The notes: generated by a model not told the origin, from the sequence alone. A stretch of 64,000 nucleotides of DNA from Sphingomonas profundi (GCF_009739515.1 NZ_CP046535.1:3519501-3583500), one strand, 5' to 3'. Positions 42,898-51,497 are shown, counted from the first letter of the stretch. Numbers and translations: made by a program.

Positions 42898-44181
42898 TCA
42901 CTTCCCTATGCAGAAGCGACCGAACAGCGCGTCCAGCATATCCTCGACTCCGCTGCGGCCCGTAATCCGGTCCAAGGCCTCGCGCGCACCTCGAAGCGAA
43001 TCGGCAACGAGGATCAGGTCTTGTTGCATTGCCGTATCGCGCAATGCTGCATAGCAGCAGCCGAGCGCTTCACGCTGCCGCAGGTTGAGCGCCAGCTCTC
43101 CCTCCTGCGGCAGTAACGTGCGGGCGCGCTCCGTCAGCAGTCCGGTAAGCTCGTCCATCCCGGCTCCGGTCAACGCCGACACGGCCACGTCGCACCGAAC
43201 ATCCACCGGGCTTTCCAGATCGCTGCACGCATGCACCAGGATCGATCGCGCGCGATCCGGGCAATCATCTACCGCACCCAGCCAGAGGATGAGGTCCGCT
43301 TGCGCCAGCGCGGCCTCGGCGCGGGCAATGCCGATTCCCTCGATCTCATCGCCGCTCTCGCGCAGGCCCGCCGTGTCGCTGAGCAGGAAGGGGATGCCGC
43401 CCAGCGCCACCGGCGCCTCGATCACGTCGCGCGTGGTGCCCGCCGTGGCGGAGACGATCGCCGCCTCACGGCCGATCAGCGCGTTCAGCAGCGTGGACTT
43501 GCCCGCATTGGGCGGCCCGCCGATCACCACCCGCACACCGTCGCGCAGCCGCTCGGCCGGCGGCGCGGCCAGGGTGGTCGCCAGCTCGTCGGTCAGGCAC
43601 CGGATCGCCTCGCGCAACGATCGCTCGTTCGGCGGCACATCCGCCTCGTCGGCGAAGTCGAGCATCGCCTCCACCTGCGCGGCGATGTCCAGCACCGCCC
43701 GCCGCCACGCCTCCACCCGCCGGCTGAGCGCCCCGCCGGCCTGGGCGAGCGCGGCCCGCCGCTGGCTCTGCGTCTCGGCGGCGAGCAGATCGGCCAGACC
43801 TTCCGCCTCGGCGAGATCGATCACGCCGTTGGCAAAGGCGCGGCGGGTGAACTCGCCCGGCAGCGCCGCCCGCAGGCCGGCCACATGCCCCAGCGCCCCG
43901 AGCAGCGCCGCCGCCACCGATCGCCCGCCATGGATGTGCAATTCGGCCAGATCCTCCCCGGTGGCCGTGCGCGGACCGGGGAACCACAGAGCGAGCCCGC
44001 GATCGAGCCGCTCGCCATCGCGCGGATCGCGGAACCAGGCGAGGGTGGCGCGGCGCGGCTCCGGCAGGCGGCCCGCGATCGCGCGCAAGGCGCCGGCGGC
44101 ATCCGCCCCGCTGATCCGGATCACGCCGATCGCCGCCGGCGGGGCGCCGCTGGAGAGCGCGAAGATCGTGTCCCCCGGCAC
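42898..44181 (-). CDS. mnmE: tRNA modification GTPase MnmE
   Basis: A 427-residue GTPase (TrmE) partnering MnmG. Domain order: N-terminal tetrahydrofolate-binding domain (ALSSGAPPAAIGVIRISG at the start), helical domain, inserted G-domain with GGPPNAGKSTLLNALIG (G1), GTTRDVIEAPV (switch) and DTAGLRES (G3), and the C-terminal catalytic CIGK motif (RFCIGK at the very end). Slightly shorter than E. coli MnmE (454) but complete. Confidence 0.95.
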   Translation of the reverse strand: MPGDTIFALSSGAPPAAIGVIRISGADAAGALRAIAGRLPEPRRATLAWFRDPRDGERLDRGLALWFPGPRTATGEDLAELHIHGGRSVAAALLGALGHVAGLRAALPGEFTRRAFANGVIDLAEAEGLADLLAAETQSQRRAALAQAGGALSRRVEAWRRAVLDIAAQVEAMLDFADEADVPPNERSLREAIRCLTDELATTLAAPPAERLRDGVRVVIGGPPNAGKSTLLNALIGREAAIVSATAGTTRDVIEAPVALGGIPFLLSDTAGLRESGDEIEGIGIARAEAALAQADLILWLGAVDDCPDRARSILVHACSDLESPVDVRCDVAVSALTGAGMDELTGLLTERARTLLPQEGELALNLRQREALGCCYAALRDTAMQQDLILVADSLRGAREALDRITGRSGVEDMLDALFGRFCIGK

Positions 44182-44191
44182 TGCTTGACCG

Positions 44192-44431
44192 CTATTTCTT
44201 GGTGAGGCCGCCGCTCAGCTGCTCGAACACCTGGCGCCACATCGACATGCTCGCCTCGCCCATCGGCGACCAGCTGCGCATCAGCGTTTCGATCGTGTCC
44301 GGGGTTATGCCCTTGTCAATCGTCTCGCGGATCTTGCCCAGATACACTTCGTGCACGCTGCTCATGTCCGGCAGGCCCATCAGGCGGCGCGCTTCCTCGG
44401 GGGTGCAGTCCACGTCCATCGTAATCTTCAT
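44192..44431 (-). CDS. Small conserved protein of the DUF6489 type
   Basis: A 79-residue soluble helical protein (MKITMDVDCTPEEARRLMG at the start, ETLMRSWSPMGEASMSMW in the middle). It recurs upstream of mnmE in sphingomonads and other alphaproteobacteria; I am fairly sure of that placement but not of any function. The stop lies ten bases before the mnmE start, so the two are probably cotranscribed. The MDVDCTPEEAR segment suggests a small regulatory or adaptor protein, but this is speculation. Confidence 0.85.
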   Translation of the reverse strand: MKITMDVDCTPEEARRLMGLPDMSSVHEVYLGKIRETIDKGITPDTIETLMRSWSPMGEASMSMWRQVFEQLSGGLTKK

Positions 44432-44496
44432 GCCGCACTCCCGGTCGCTTGAGCAGCCTCTCGGCTTGCTGGTAGAGGGATGGCGGGAAAGGATCC

Positions 44497-44970
44497 ATGT
44501 CGCAATCTCTGCTGCCCAGCCCTATCGGAAACATCAGCCTGGCCGGCGACGGCACGGTGCTGACGGCGATCCGCATCGGCGCCGACGGTATGCCGGACGA
44601 GGATTGCGACGATCCCCTGCTGCGTGAGGCGCGGGCGCAGCTCGCGGCCTGGTTCGATGGGCGGCTGACCGCCTTCGATCTTCCGCTCGCCGCCTCTTCC
44701 ACACCACGCGGGCCGGCGCATCGCGCCGCGATCATGGCGATCGGCCACGGCGAGACGGCGAGCTATGGGTCGATCGCGCGGGCGATCGGCTCCAGCCCGC
44801 GCGCGGTGGGTCAGGCGTGCAGGGCCAATCCGTTTCCGATCCTGGTGCCGTGCCACCGCGTGCTCGGCGCCGGCCGGTCGATCGGCCATTATTCCGCCGG
44901 CAGCGGCGTCGAGACCAAGCGCTGGCTGCTGGATCACGAGAGAGAAAGGAACAGCTTATGGCCGAGATGA
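44497..44970 (+). CDS. Methylated-DNA--protein-cysteine methyltransferase
   Basis: A 157-residue suicide DNA-repair protein that takes the methyl group from O6-methylguanine onto its own Cys. The active site is present as ILVPCHRVLGAG near residue 115, and the helix-turn-helix segment SYGSIARAIGSSPRAVGQA precedes it. It is of the Ogt type without an Ada domain. Its last codons overlap the start of the dienelactone hydrolase gene by 13 bases. No SOS box is visible upstream. Confidence 0.93.
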   Translation: MSQSLLPSPIGNISLAGDGTVLTAIRIGADGMPDEDCDDPLLREARAQLAAWFDGRLTAFDLPLAASSTPRGPAHRAAIMAIGHGETASYGSIARAIGSSPRAVGQACRANPFPILVPCHRVLGAGRSIGHYSAGSGVETKRWLLDHERERNSLWPR

Positions 44971-45662
44971 TCGAGATCGAGACGCTGACGCACGACGGCC
45001 ACTTTCCCGCTTACTGCGCGGCGCCCGCCGGCGCGGCGAAGGCCGCGATCGTGGTGGTGCAGGAGATCTTCGGGGTAAACCCCGGCATCCGCGCCAAGTG
45101 CGACACGCTGGCGGCGCAAGGCTATCTGGCGATCGCGCCGGATCTGTTCTGGCGCACGCAGGCCGGCGTGCAGCTCGATCCCGACGTGCCGGAGCAGTTC
45201 CAGCAGGGCTTCGGCCTGATGCAGAAGACCAATCTCGATCTGGCGATCCGCGATGTCGAGGCGGCGATCAGGGCGGCGCGTGGGCGGCTGGGCGATGCCC
45301 ACGCCAAGGTGGGCGTGGTCGGCTACTGCTTCGGCGGCCGTGTCGCCTATCTGGCCGCCACGCGCACCGATGCCGATGCCGCAGTCGGCTATTATGGCGG
45401 CGGCATCGATCATTTCCTCGGTGAGTCCTATGCCATCGGCAAGCCGCTGCTGCTGCACTTCGCCGAGCAGGATCACTTCATCGATGCGGAGACGCGCACC
45501 CGCATCCATGCCGCGCTGGACGGCAACCGCCACGTCGAGATAGTCGAGCATCCCGGCGTCGATCACGGTTTCGCGACCGAGCATGGCAAGCGCCGTGACG
45601 ATGCCGCCGCCGAGCGTGCCGACGCACGGACGGCGGCGTTCTTCGCCGAGCATCTGGGCTGA
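44958..45662 (+). CDS. Dienelactone hydrolase family protein
   Basis: A 234-residue alpha/beta hydrolase with the Cys-Asp-His triad of carboxymethylenebutenolidases: Cys in GVVGYCFGGRVAYL, Asp in EQDHFIDAET and His in HPGVDHGFATEHG. The family includes ClcD-type enzymes of aromatic ring degradation, but many members act on other esters or lactones, so substrate is open. ATG 44958 follows an AAAGGAAC ribosome site and overlaps the DNA methyltransferase-type repair gene. Confidence 0.93.
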   Translation: MAEMIEIETLTHDGHFPAYCAAPAGAAKAAIVVVQEIFGVNPGIRAKCDTLAAQGYLAIAPDLFWRTQAGVQLDPDVPEQFQQGFGLMQKTNLDLAIRDVEAAIRAARGRLGDAHAKVGVVGYCFGGRVAYLAATRTDADAAVGYYGGGIDHFLGESYAIGKPLLLHFAEQDHFIDAETRTRIHAALDGNRHVEIVEHPGVDHGFATEHGKRRDDAAAERADARTAAFFAEHLG

Positions 45663-45683
45663 CGGCGGCCGCCGCTGCCTCCG

Positions 45684-46340
45684 TCAGAAGAGCAGCGGCG
45701 CCACCTCGTGCCAGCCTTCCCAGATCATCTTGCCGGCGACGTAGACGATCACCGCCAGACCGAAATAGGCGATCCAGCGATATCGCTCGATATAGCGGGC
45801 GAGCAGGTTGGCGGCGATGCCCATCAGCGCCACGGAGAGCAGCAGGCCGACGACCAGGATGCCCGGATGCTCGCGCGCGGCGCCGGCCACCGCCAGCACA
45901 TTGTCCAGGCTCATGCTCACGTCGGCAAGAGCGACCGCCCAGGCGGCCTGCGCGAAGCTTTTGGCGGGCGCCACGCCCGAGTCCGCATGGTCCGCTTCCG
46001 CGCCGCCCGCCGGCGCCTTCGCCGGTTGCAGTTCGCGGTACATCTTCCAGGCCACCCACAGCAGCAGCAGCCCGCCCGCCAGCACCAGGCCGACGATCTG
46101 GAGCAGCTGCGTCACCGCCAGGGCGAAGATGATGCGCAGCACCAGGGCCGCGCCGATGCCGATCAGGATCACCTTGCGGCGCTGTTCGGCAGGCAGCCCG
46201 GCCGCCAGCGCACCGACGACGATCGCATTGTCCCCGGCCAGCATGATGTCGATCATCAGCACCTGACCGAAGGCCGCCAGCGCGGTGGGCGAGCCGATAT
46301 TCGAGAAGTCGGCGACGATGTGGTTCCAGATGTCGGTCAT
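45684..46340 (-). CDS. TerC family membrane protein (YjbE type)
   Basis: A 218-residue inner-membrane protein with about six or seven helices, beginning IMLAGDNAIVVGALAAGLP, where the acidic Asp-Asn motif is thought to bind a metal. TerC proteins of this group export manganese or protect secreted metalloproteins. A second motif DVSMSLDNVLAVAGAA lies in the C-terminal half. It is preceded by a 116-base structured leader and follows rho on the same strand. Mn control through the leader is inferred. Confidence 0.93.
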   Translation of the reverse strand: MTDIWNHIVADFSNIGSPTALAAFGQVLMIDIMLAGDNAIVVGALAAGLPAEQRRKVILIGIGAALVLRIIFALAVTQLLQIVGLVLAGGLLLLWVAWKMYRELQPAKAPAGGAEADHADSGVAPAKSFAQAAWAVALADVSMSLDNVLAVAGAAREHPGILVVGLLLSVALMGIAANLLARYIERYRWIAYFGLAVIVYVAGKMIWEGWHEVAPLLF

Positions 46341-46456
46341 GCAGGTGCCTTAGACACGAAAGCGGCGCGGGCAAAGCCCACGCCGTCGGCCGGGTCGGAG
46401 ACCCGCCGGCCGAGCCGGTGCGAGTCCCGCGGCAACATGCCACGGGCCGCACACAG
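46341..46456 (-). ncRNA. Structured leader of terC, candidate cis-regulatory RNA
   Basis: Read on the minus strand, the gap between the rho stop and the terC start holds three strong stems: GCCCGTGGCA pairing with TGCCGCGGGA across a TGT loop, a GGGTC/GACCC hairpin with flanking GGCC pairing, and GGCGTGGGC/GCCCGCGCC across a TTT loop. No T-run follows, so this is not a simple terminator. Setting and length fit the terC RNA motif reported in alphaproteobacteria. The yybP-ykoY Mn riboswitch is an alternative, but its GGGGAGUA element is absent. Confidence 0.5.
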
Positions 46457-47713
46457 CTACTGGTTCATCGAGTCGAAGAAGTCCTCGTTCGTCTTCGAAT
46501 CCTTCATCTTGTCGAGTAGGAACTCCATCGCGTCGATGGTGCCCATCTGCATCAGGATACGGCGCAGCACCCACATCTTGCTGAGCTTGCCCTTGTCGAC
46601 CAGCAGCTCCTCCTTGCGCGTGCCGCTCTTGCCGACGTCCATCGCCGGGAAGATGCGCTTGTCCGCCACCTTGCGGTCGAGCACGATCTCGGAATTGCCG
46701 GTGCCCTTGAATTCCTCGAAGATCACCTCGTCCATGCGGCTGCCGGTGTCGATCAGTGCCGTCGCGATGATGGAGAGCGACCCGCCCTCCTCGATGTTGC
46801 GGGCGGCGCCGAAGAAGCGCTTCGGCCGCTGCAGGGCGTTGGCGTCGACGCCGCCGGTCAGCACCTTGCCCGATGACGGCACGACCGTGTTGTAGGCGCG
46901 GCCCAGGCGCGTGATGCTGTCCAGCAGGATCACCACGTCCTTCTTGTGCTCGACGAGGCGCTTGGCCTTCTCGATCACCATCTCGGCCACCTGCACGTGA
47001 CGCTGCGCCGGCTCGTCGAAGGTGGAGGAGATCACCTCGCCCTTCACCGATCGCTGCATGTCGGTGACTTCCTCGGGCCGCTCGTCGATCAGCAGCACGA
47101 TCAGGAACACCTCAGGGTGATTGTCGGTGATCGCGCGCGCCATGTTCTGCAGCAGCACCGTTTTGCCGACGCGCGGCGGCGCCACGATCAGAGCGCGCTG
47201 GCCCTTGCCCTGTGGCGCCACGATATCGATCACGCGGGCCGACTTGTCCTTCACGGTGGGGTCGTGCGGATCGAGCGTCAGCTTGCTCTCGGGATAGAGC
47301 GGCGTGAGATTGTCGAAGTTGACCCGGTGGCGCACCACCTCGGGATCGTCGAAATTCACCGAGATCAGCCGGGTCAGCGCGAAATAACGCTCGCCATCCT
47401 TCGGTCCGCGGATCTCTCCTTCCACCGTGTCGCCGGTGCGCAGGCCGAACTTCCGCACCTGGTTGGGGCTGATGTAGATGTCGTCCGGCCCGGCGAGATA
47501 ATTGGCTTCCGGGCTGCGCAGGAAGCCGAAGCCGTCAGGCAGCACCTCGATCGTGCCGAGGCCCAGGATCTGCTCGCCATTGTCGGCCTCCTGCTTCAGG
47601 ATGGCGAACAGCAGATCCTGCTTGCGCAGCGTGGAAGCGCCCTCGACGCCCAGCTCCTCGGCCATGCTGACCAGTTCGGCCGGCTTCTTCTTCTTGAGGT
47701 CTTTCAGATGCAT
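46457..47713 (-). CDS. rho: Transcription termination factor Rho
   Basis: A 418-residue hexameric RNA helicase. The N-terminal Rho domain ([19 protein letters not shown]), the cold-shock-like RNA-binding domain ([20 protein letters not shown]), and the ATPase with Walker [15 protein letters not shown] and Walker [16 protein letters not shown] are all visible, and the Q-loop and R-loop regions follow. Order rho-hemJ-hemE beside the origin is standard in alphaproteobacteria. In many bacteria rho represses itself; no sequence evidence here. Confidence 0.97.
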   Translation of the reverse strand: MHLKDLKKKKPAELVSMAEELGVEGASTLRKQDLLFAILKQEADNGEQILGLGTIEVLPDGFGFLRSPEANYLAGPDDIYISPNQVRKFGLRTGDTVEGEIRGPKDGERYFALTRLISVNFDDPEVVRHRVNFDNLTPLYPESKLTLDPHDPTVKDKSARVIDIVAPQGKGQRALIVAPPRVGKTVLLQNMARAITDNHPEVFLIVLLIDERPEEVTDMQRSVKGEVISSTFDEPAQRHVQVAEMVIEKAKRLVEHKKDVVILLDSITRLGRAYNTVVPSSGKVLTGGVDANALQRPKRFFGAARNIEEGGSLSIIATALIDTGSRMDEVIFEEFKGTGNSEIVLDRKVADKRIFPAMDVGKSGTRKEELLVDKGKLSKMWVLRRILMQMGTIDAMEFLLDKMKDSKTNEDFFDSMNQ

Positions 47714-47796
47714 GGAAGATTCCTGGGGAAATGCGGGCTTCGATCGGGCGTGGGGAACGCTGGAGCCGGAATACGGCGCCCTGCACGAATGGCGGG

Positions 47797-47822
47797 CGCC
47801 TGCCGCGCGGCGTAGGCAGGCG
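47797..47822. other. Inverted repeat between hemJ and rho
   Basis: CGCCTGCC and GGCAGGCG form an 8-bp perfect stem around a 10-base loop, in the 161-base gap upstream of rho on the minus strand. It could be a leader hairpin of rho or a terminator of hemJ; no T-run follows. Function unknown. Confidence 0.4.
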
Positions 47823-47874
47823 GCAGGATCAAGTCAAGCCGGGATGGGAAAGTGGTGCCCGGCCAGCGAGAATC

Positions 47875-48342
47875 TCAGAACGGCCGCACGATCACTAGAA
47901 TCACGATCACCGCCGTGGCGATGCCGGGCACCTCGTTCATCAGCCGCAGCGCCGTATCCTTGGCCGGGCGATAGCCGCGCGCCATCTTCCTGCCATAGCC
48001 CACCGCCCAGCCATGATAGCCGGAGAGCGCCAGGACGATCGCCAGCTTGGCGTGCAGCCATCCTTGCGAGAGGATGTCGCTGCCGTTCGCCTGGTTGATC
48101 CAGATCAGCGCCAGCCCCAGCACCCACACCGCGATCATCGCCGGCGTCAGGATGATCGATCGCAGCCGCCGCTCGCGCTCGATCCACAGCCGGTCCTCGG
48201 CGGATCCGGGCGCTACGGGCTGGTGGTAGATGTAGAAGCGCGGCAGCATGAACAGCCCGGCGATCCAGAAGATCACGAAGATCAGGTGGGCGGCCTTCAC
48301 CCAGAGATAGCTCGTCACCAGCATCCACTCCAGCGTGTCCAT
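47875..48342 (-). CDS. hemJ: Protoporphyrinogen IX oxidase HemJ
   Basis: A 155-residue membrane protein with four helices that oxidises protoporphyrinogen IX to protoporphyrin IX in most alphaproteobacteria, replacing HemG/HemY. The conserved His and Arg appear in KAAHLIFVIFWIAGLFMLPR (heme or substrate site), and WLHAKLAIVLALSGYHGW carries another His. ATG 48342 lies just after the hemE stop, so the genes are cotranscribed. Not a copper-resistance CopD protein, though annotation pipelines often say so. Confidence 0.9.
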   Translation of the reverse strand: MDTLEWMLVTSYLWVKAAHLIFVIFWIAGLFMLPRFYIYHQPVAPGSAEDRLWIERERRLRSIILTPAMIAVWVLGLALIWINQANGSDILSQGWLHAKLAIVLALSGYHGWAVGYGRKMARGYRPAKDTALRLMNEVPGIATAVIVILVIVRPF

Positions 48343-48349
48343 GCGGCCC

Positions 48350-49417
48350 TCAGGATCGCACCAGGTCCAGCAGCCGCTCGACATGCGCGATCGACGCGTC
48401 GGGCAGGATGCCGTGGCCCAGGTTGAAGACGTGCGGCCGCGCCGGGAAGGCCCAGCGGATCGCCGCCACCGCCTCCTCCAGCGCCCGCCCGCCAGCGATC
48501 AGCGCCAGCGGATCGAGATTGCCCTGCACCGGCAAATGCTGCGGCAGCACGCGATCCGCCCAGTCGGGATCGACCGTCTCGTCCAGGCCGATCGCGCTCA
48601 CCCGCGTCTCGGCGGCATAGGCCGGCAGCTTGGCGCCGGCGCCCTTCGGAAAGCCGATGATCGGCGTGTCCGGATGCAGCGCCCGCAGCCGCTCGACAAT
48701 GCGGGCGGTGGGCGCGATCACCCACCGCTCGAACTCGCGCGGGGCGAGGCTGCCGGACCAGCTGTCGAACAGCTGCACCGCATCCACGCCGGCATCGATC
48801 TGGCCGGAGAGATAATCCACCGTCGCATCCGCGATCGCATCGATGATCGCGCCGAAGCCGGCCGGATCGCGATAGGCATAGCGGCGCGCCTCCGCCTGCT
48901 CCTTCGATCCCTGCCCCGCCACCATATAGGTCGCCACGGTCCAGGGAGAGCCCGCGAAGCCCAGAAAGGTCGTCTGCGGGGGCAGGGCGGCGGCGACCCG
49001 CCTGACCGTCTCGTAGACCGGCTCCAGCCGCCCCGGCACCGCCTTCAGCGCGGCGAGGCTGGTATCGACCAGCGGCGGCGCCAGACGCGGCCCCTCGCCC
49101 GCCTCGAACGTCAGCTCCTGCCCCAGCGCATGCGGGATGACGAGGATGTCGGAGAACAGGATCGCCCCGTCGAAGCCGAAGCGGCGGATCGGTTGCAGCG
49201 TCACCTCCGCGGCGGCGGCGCTGTCGTGCACCAGCTCCAGGAAGCCGCCCTTCTCCGCCCGCAGCGCGCGATACTCCGGCAGATAGCGCCCGGCCTGGCG
49301 CATCAGCCACACCGGCGGCGGATCGCGCCGTTCGCCGCGCAGCACCGCGAGCAGGGGGCGATCGACCGTTCCGCGCGTCAGGCCCGGCTTCGTCGCGACG
49401 CTCGCATCGTGCACCAT
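48350..49417 (-). CDS. hemE: Uroporphyrinogen decarboxylase
   Basis: A 355-residue enzyme that decarboxylates uroporphyrinogen III to coproporphyrinogen III in heme synthesis. Signature VWLMRQAGRYLPEYRALR near residue 36 and FSDILVIPHALG are present; GFAGSPWTVATYMV follows in the middle. It is the gene immediately left of the origin candidate, as in Caulobacter and Rickettsia. Followed by hemJ on the same strand. Confidence 0.96.
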   Translation of the reverse strand: MVHDASVATKPGLTRGTVDRPLLAVLRGERRDPPPVWLMRQAGRYLPEYRALRAEKGGFLELVHDSAAAAEVTLQPIRRFGFDGAILFSDILVIPHALGQELTFEAGEGPRLAPPLVDTSLAALKAVPGRLEPVYETVRRVAAALPPQTTFLGFAGSPWTVATYMVAGQGSKEQAEARRYAYRDPAGFGAIIDAIADATVDYLSGQIDAGVDAVQLFDSWSGSLAPREFERWVIAPTARIVERLRALHPDTPIIGFPKGAGAKLPAYAAETRVSAIGLDETVDPDWADRVLPQHLPVQGNLDPLALIAGGRALEEAVAAIRWAFPARPHVFNLGHGILPDASIAHVERLLDLVRS

Positions 49418-49561
49418 ATCATTCCTTAAGAGAGATTCTTAGAATCTGTAGAGGCTAGTAGGGGGCCGGCGAAGCGGGGTTTATTCGCCCCGCCGGAACT
49501 TGCCAACAGCTTGACTCCCCACACCATGCGGCCCGCCCCGGAGTCGCACAGGCCGCCCCCA

Positions 49562-49570
49562 TTATCCACA
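49562..49570 (+). promoter_or_regulatory. Perfect DnaA box
   Basis: TTATCCACA is the strong DnaA consensus, located in the gap between hemE and ppsR. It is the only perfect copy I saw there. Confidence 0.85.
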
Positions 49571-49593
49571 GGCTGGGGACAATGCGCGGAGCC

Positions 49594-49602
49594 TGTGGAA
49601 AG
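49594..49602 (-). promoter_or_regulatory. Weak DnaA box
   Basis: On the minus strand CTTTCCACA differs from TTATCCACA at two positions; it is part of the DnaA-box cluster in the origin candidate. Confidence 0.5.
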
Positions 49603-49684
49603 CTCCGCCGGCCAAACCGGGCCAGCGGGGACGAAACCGCCGCTTGTGCCGGCACGGCGGATTCCGCTAGCCCCGTCCCCATGC

Positions 49685-49693
49685 TTGTCCACA
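49685..49693 (+). promoter_or_regulatory. DnaA box with one mismatch
   Basis: TTGTCCACA differs from the consensus at one position (G for A). It lies about 120 bases from the perfect box in the same orientation. Confidence 0.72.
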
Positions 49694-49853
49694 GGAACAT
49701 TCGCGGGATTTCGGGAACCGCAACGGCCTCTGTCATCTGCGTGCAGGCAGCCGTGCCTAAGGCGGCGCCATGGACCACAGCCCCTATTTCGCGTCGCGCG
49801 GCTTCCGCGCCGCCGAGATCGACGGCGGATGCGCGATCGGCGGCGCCGCGCGC

Positions 49854-50708
49854 ATGATCCGCCTGCACCTGCACCTCATGTCCGATTCCACCGGCGAGAC
49901 GCTGGAGAATATCGCCAAGGCCGGCCTCGCCCAGTTCGACGGGGTGGAGACGATCAAGCATTTCTGGCCGATGGTCCGCTCCGAAGGCCATCTCGACCGG
50001 GTGATGCTGGAGATCGCCGCCCGCCCCGGCCTCGTCATCTACACGCTCGTCAATTCGGAGGTGCGGCGGCGGCTGGAGACGCGTTGCCATGCGCTGGGCC
50101 TGCCCTCGGTCTCGGCGCTCGATCCGGTGATCGATGCGCTGTCCTCGGTGCTGGGGCAGGTGGCCAAGGCGCGGCCGGGGCGCCAGCACATGCTGAACGC
50201 GGCCTATTTCGCGCGGGTGGAGGCGATCCAGTACACGATCGCGCATGACGACGGCATCGCGGCGGAGGATTGGGAGGAGGCGGACATCATGCTCGCCGGC
50301 GTCTCGCGATCGTCCAAGACGCCGACGTCGATCTACCTCGCCAATCGCGGCTACAAGGTGGCGAACATTCCGCTGGTGGTGGAATCGCCGCCGCCGCCGT
50401 CGCTGTACGGCCTGCGCCATCCGCTGGTCGTCGGCCTCACCACCAGCCCGGACCGGCTGATCCAGATCCGCCGCAACCGCCTGCTCTCGCTCGCCCAGAG
50501 CCCGGAGACGGCCTATGTCGATCAGGAGGCGGTGGCGGCCGAACTGTCGTTCGCGCGGCGCATCTTCTCCGACAATGGCTGGCCGGTGATCGACGTGACG
50601 CGCCGCTCGATCGAGGAGACGGCGGCGGCGATCATCAACCTCGTCAACGAACGGCGCAGCGCGCAGGAGAAGGACGCCGGCGACACGGAGGCGGGCGGCG
50701 CCGCATGA
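49854..50708 (+). CDS. PEP synthase/PPDK regulatory kinase-phosphotransferase (PPSR/PDRP, DUF299)
   Basis: A 284-residue ADP-dependent Ser/Thr kinase and Pi-dependent pyrophosphorylase that switches pyruvate phosphate dikinase or PEP synthase off and on. N-terminal LHLMSDSTGETLENIAKAG and the P-loop-like AGVSRSSKTPTSIYLA are family signatures, as is NIPLVVESPPPPSL. Known in alphaproteobacteria as the RP001/CC_0001-like neighbour of the origin. ATG 49854 matches the family N-terminus; ATG 49770, 28 codons earlier, is a poorer choice. The PPDK target is not in this window. Its stop overlaps maf. Confidence 0.93.
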   Translation: MIRLHLHLMSDSTGETLENIAKAGLAQFDGVETIKHFWPMVRSEGHLDRVMLEIAARPGLVIYTLVNSEVRRRLETRCHALGLPSVSALDPVIDALSSVLGQVAKARPGRQHMLNAAYFARVEAIQYTIAHDDGIAAEDWEEADIMLAGVSRSSKTPTSIYLANRGYKVANIPLVVESPPPPSLYGLRHPLVVGLTTSPDRLIQIRRNRLLSLAQSPETAYVDQEAVAAELSFARRIFSDNGWPVIDVTRRSIEETAAAIINLVNERRSAQEKDAGDTEAGGAA

Positions 50709-51301
50709 GGCTGATTCTCGCCTCGCAATCCGCCGCGCGCCGGGCGATGCTCTCGGTCGCCGGCGTGCCGCACGAGGCGATGGCCGCCGGCGTGGACGAG
50801 GAAGCCGCCAAGCAGGCGCTGAAGGCGGACGGTCTCGACGCGCGCGCGCTCGCCGATGCGCTGGCGGAGCTGAAGGCGACCAAGCTCTCGCGCCGCCACC
50901 CGGCCGATCTGGTGCTCGGCTGCGATTCCACCGTCGTCACCGCCACGGGCGCGCTGCTGGACAAGGCGGGCAGCCGCGATGAGGCAGAGGCGCAGCTGCG
51001 CGACCTGCGCGGCACCACTCACCGCCTGGCGAGCGCCGCCGTGATCTGCGAGGGCGGCGTGCCGGTGTGGCGCCACGTGGACGTGGCGAAGCTGACGATG
51101 CGGCCCTTCTCCGACGCATTCCTTGCCGCTTACCTCGATGCGGAGTGGCCGGCGATCGGTGGTTGCGTCGGCGGCTATCGGCTGGAAGGCCTGGGGGCGC
51201 AGCTGTTCGCGCGGATCGATGGCAGCCACTTCACCATTCTCGGCCTGCCGCTGCTGGCGCTGCTCGACTATTGCCGCGTGCGCGGGGTGATGGCGGCATG
51301 A
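50705..51301 (+). CDS. maf: Maf family nucleotide pyrophosphatase
   Basis: A 198-residue house-cleaning enzyme that hydrolyses non-canonical nucleoside triphosphates. N-terminal LILASQSAARRAML (the S-x-x-R motif), LGCDSTVV with its catalytic Asp, and GGYRLEGLGAQLF are visible. ATG overlaps the ppsR stop, as in other alphaproteobacteria, so they are coupled. Substrate among dTTP/UTP or modified pyrimidines cannot be told. Confidence 0.93.
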   Translation: MRLILASQSAARRAMLSVAGVPHEAMAAGVDEEAAKQALKADGLDARALADALAELKATKLSRRHPADLVLGCDSTVVTATGALLDKAGSRDEAEAQLRDLRGTTHRLASAAVICEGGVPVWRHVDVAKLTMRPFSDAFLAAYLDAEWPAIGGCVGGYRLEGLGAQLFARIDGSHFTILGLPLLALLDYCRVRGVMAA

Positions 51302-51339
51302 CACCGCGCTCGGTCCGCCCGGCGGGAACCGCCTGTCTG

Positions 51340-51465
51340 ATGCGCGCAGAGACGCGGAGGCGCGGAGATGTGTCGGGTGCGGCAACACCGCATCAATTTC
51401 ACGGAGAGATACGGGTGCCTGCGGCACGGCACGCGGCCTCTGCGCCTCCGCGTCTCTGCGCGCAT
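51340..51465. repeat. Element bounded by 24-bp perfect inverted repeats
   Basis: The arms at 51340-51363 and 51442-51465 are exact reverse complements (core GAGACGCGGAGGCGC) separated by 78 bases. The element fills most of the maf-aroE gap. Arms of this type (repeated GACGCGGAGG/CCTCCGCGTC blocks) recur in many genomes as miniature repeats (general knowledge). No gene is inside it. It could be a non-autonomous mobile repeat and could form a large RNA stem if transcribed. Confidence 0.85.
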
Positions 51466-51497
51466 GAGAAAGCATCTCGTCGGCCGGAACGGCGACC

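Larger units (their letters stand above)
49418..49853. other. Candidate chromosomal replication origin (oriC)
   Basis: The 436-base gene-free stretch between hemE and ppsR. It holds a perfect DnaA box TTATCCACA (49562-49570), a one-mismatch box TTGTCCACA (49685-49693) and a two-mismatch box on the minus strand (49594-49602), plus an AT-richer patch with an inverted repeat (49433-49447) beside hemE that could be the unwinding element, and a hairpin with GCGGGG/CCCCGC arms (49468-49487 region). The hemE-oriC-ppsR (RP001) arrangement is the known origin location in Caulobacter and Rickettsia. Short predicted frames across it are not genes. Confidence 0.83.

Noticed and set aside
46341-46456. Canonical yybP-ykoY manganese riboswitch upstream of terC
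   Set aside because: The highly conserved GGGGAGUA loop is not present, so I list it only as a structured leader of uncertain class.
46341-46456. Rho-independent terminator after rho
   Set aside because: Strong stems are present but no run of T follows on the transcribed strand.
49455-50420. A 321-codon frame on the minus strand through the origin region
   Set aside because: It is antisense to ppsR and has no known domain; its composition is a shadow.
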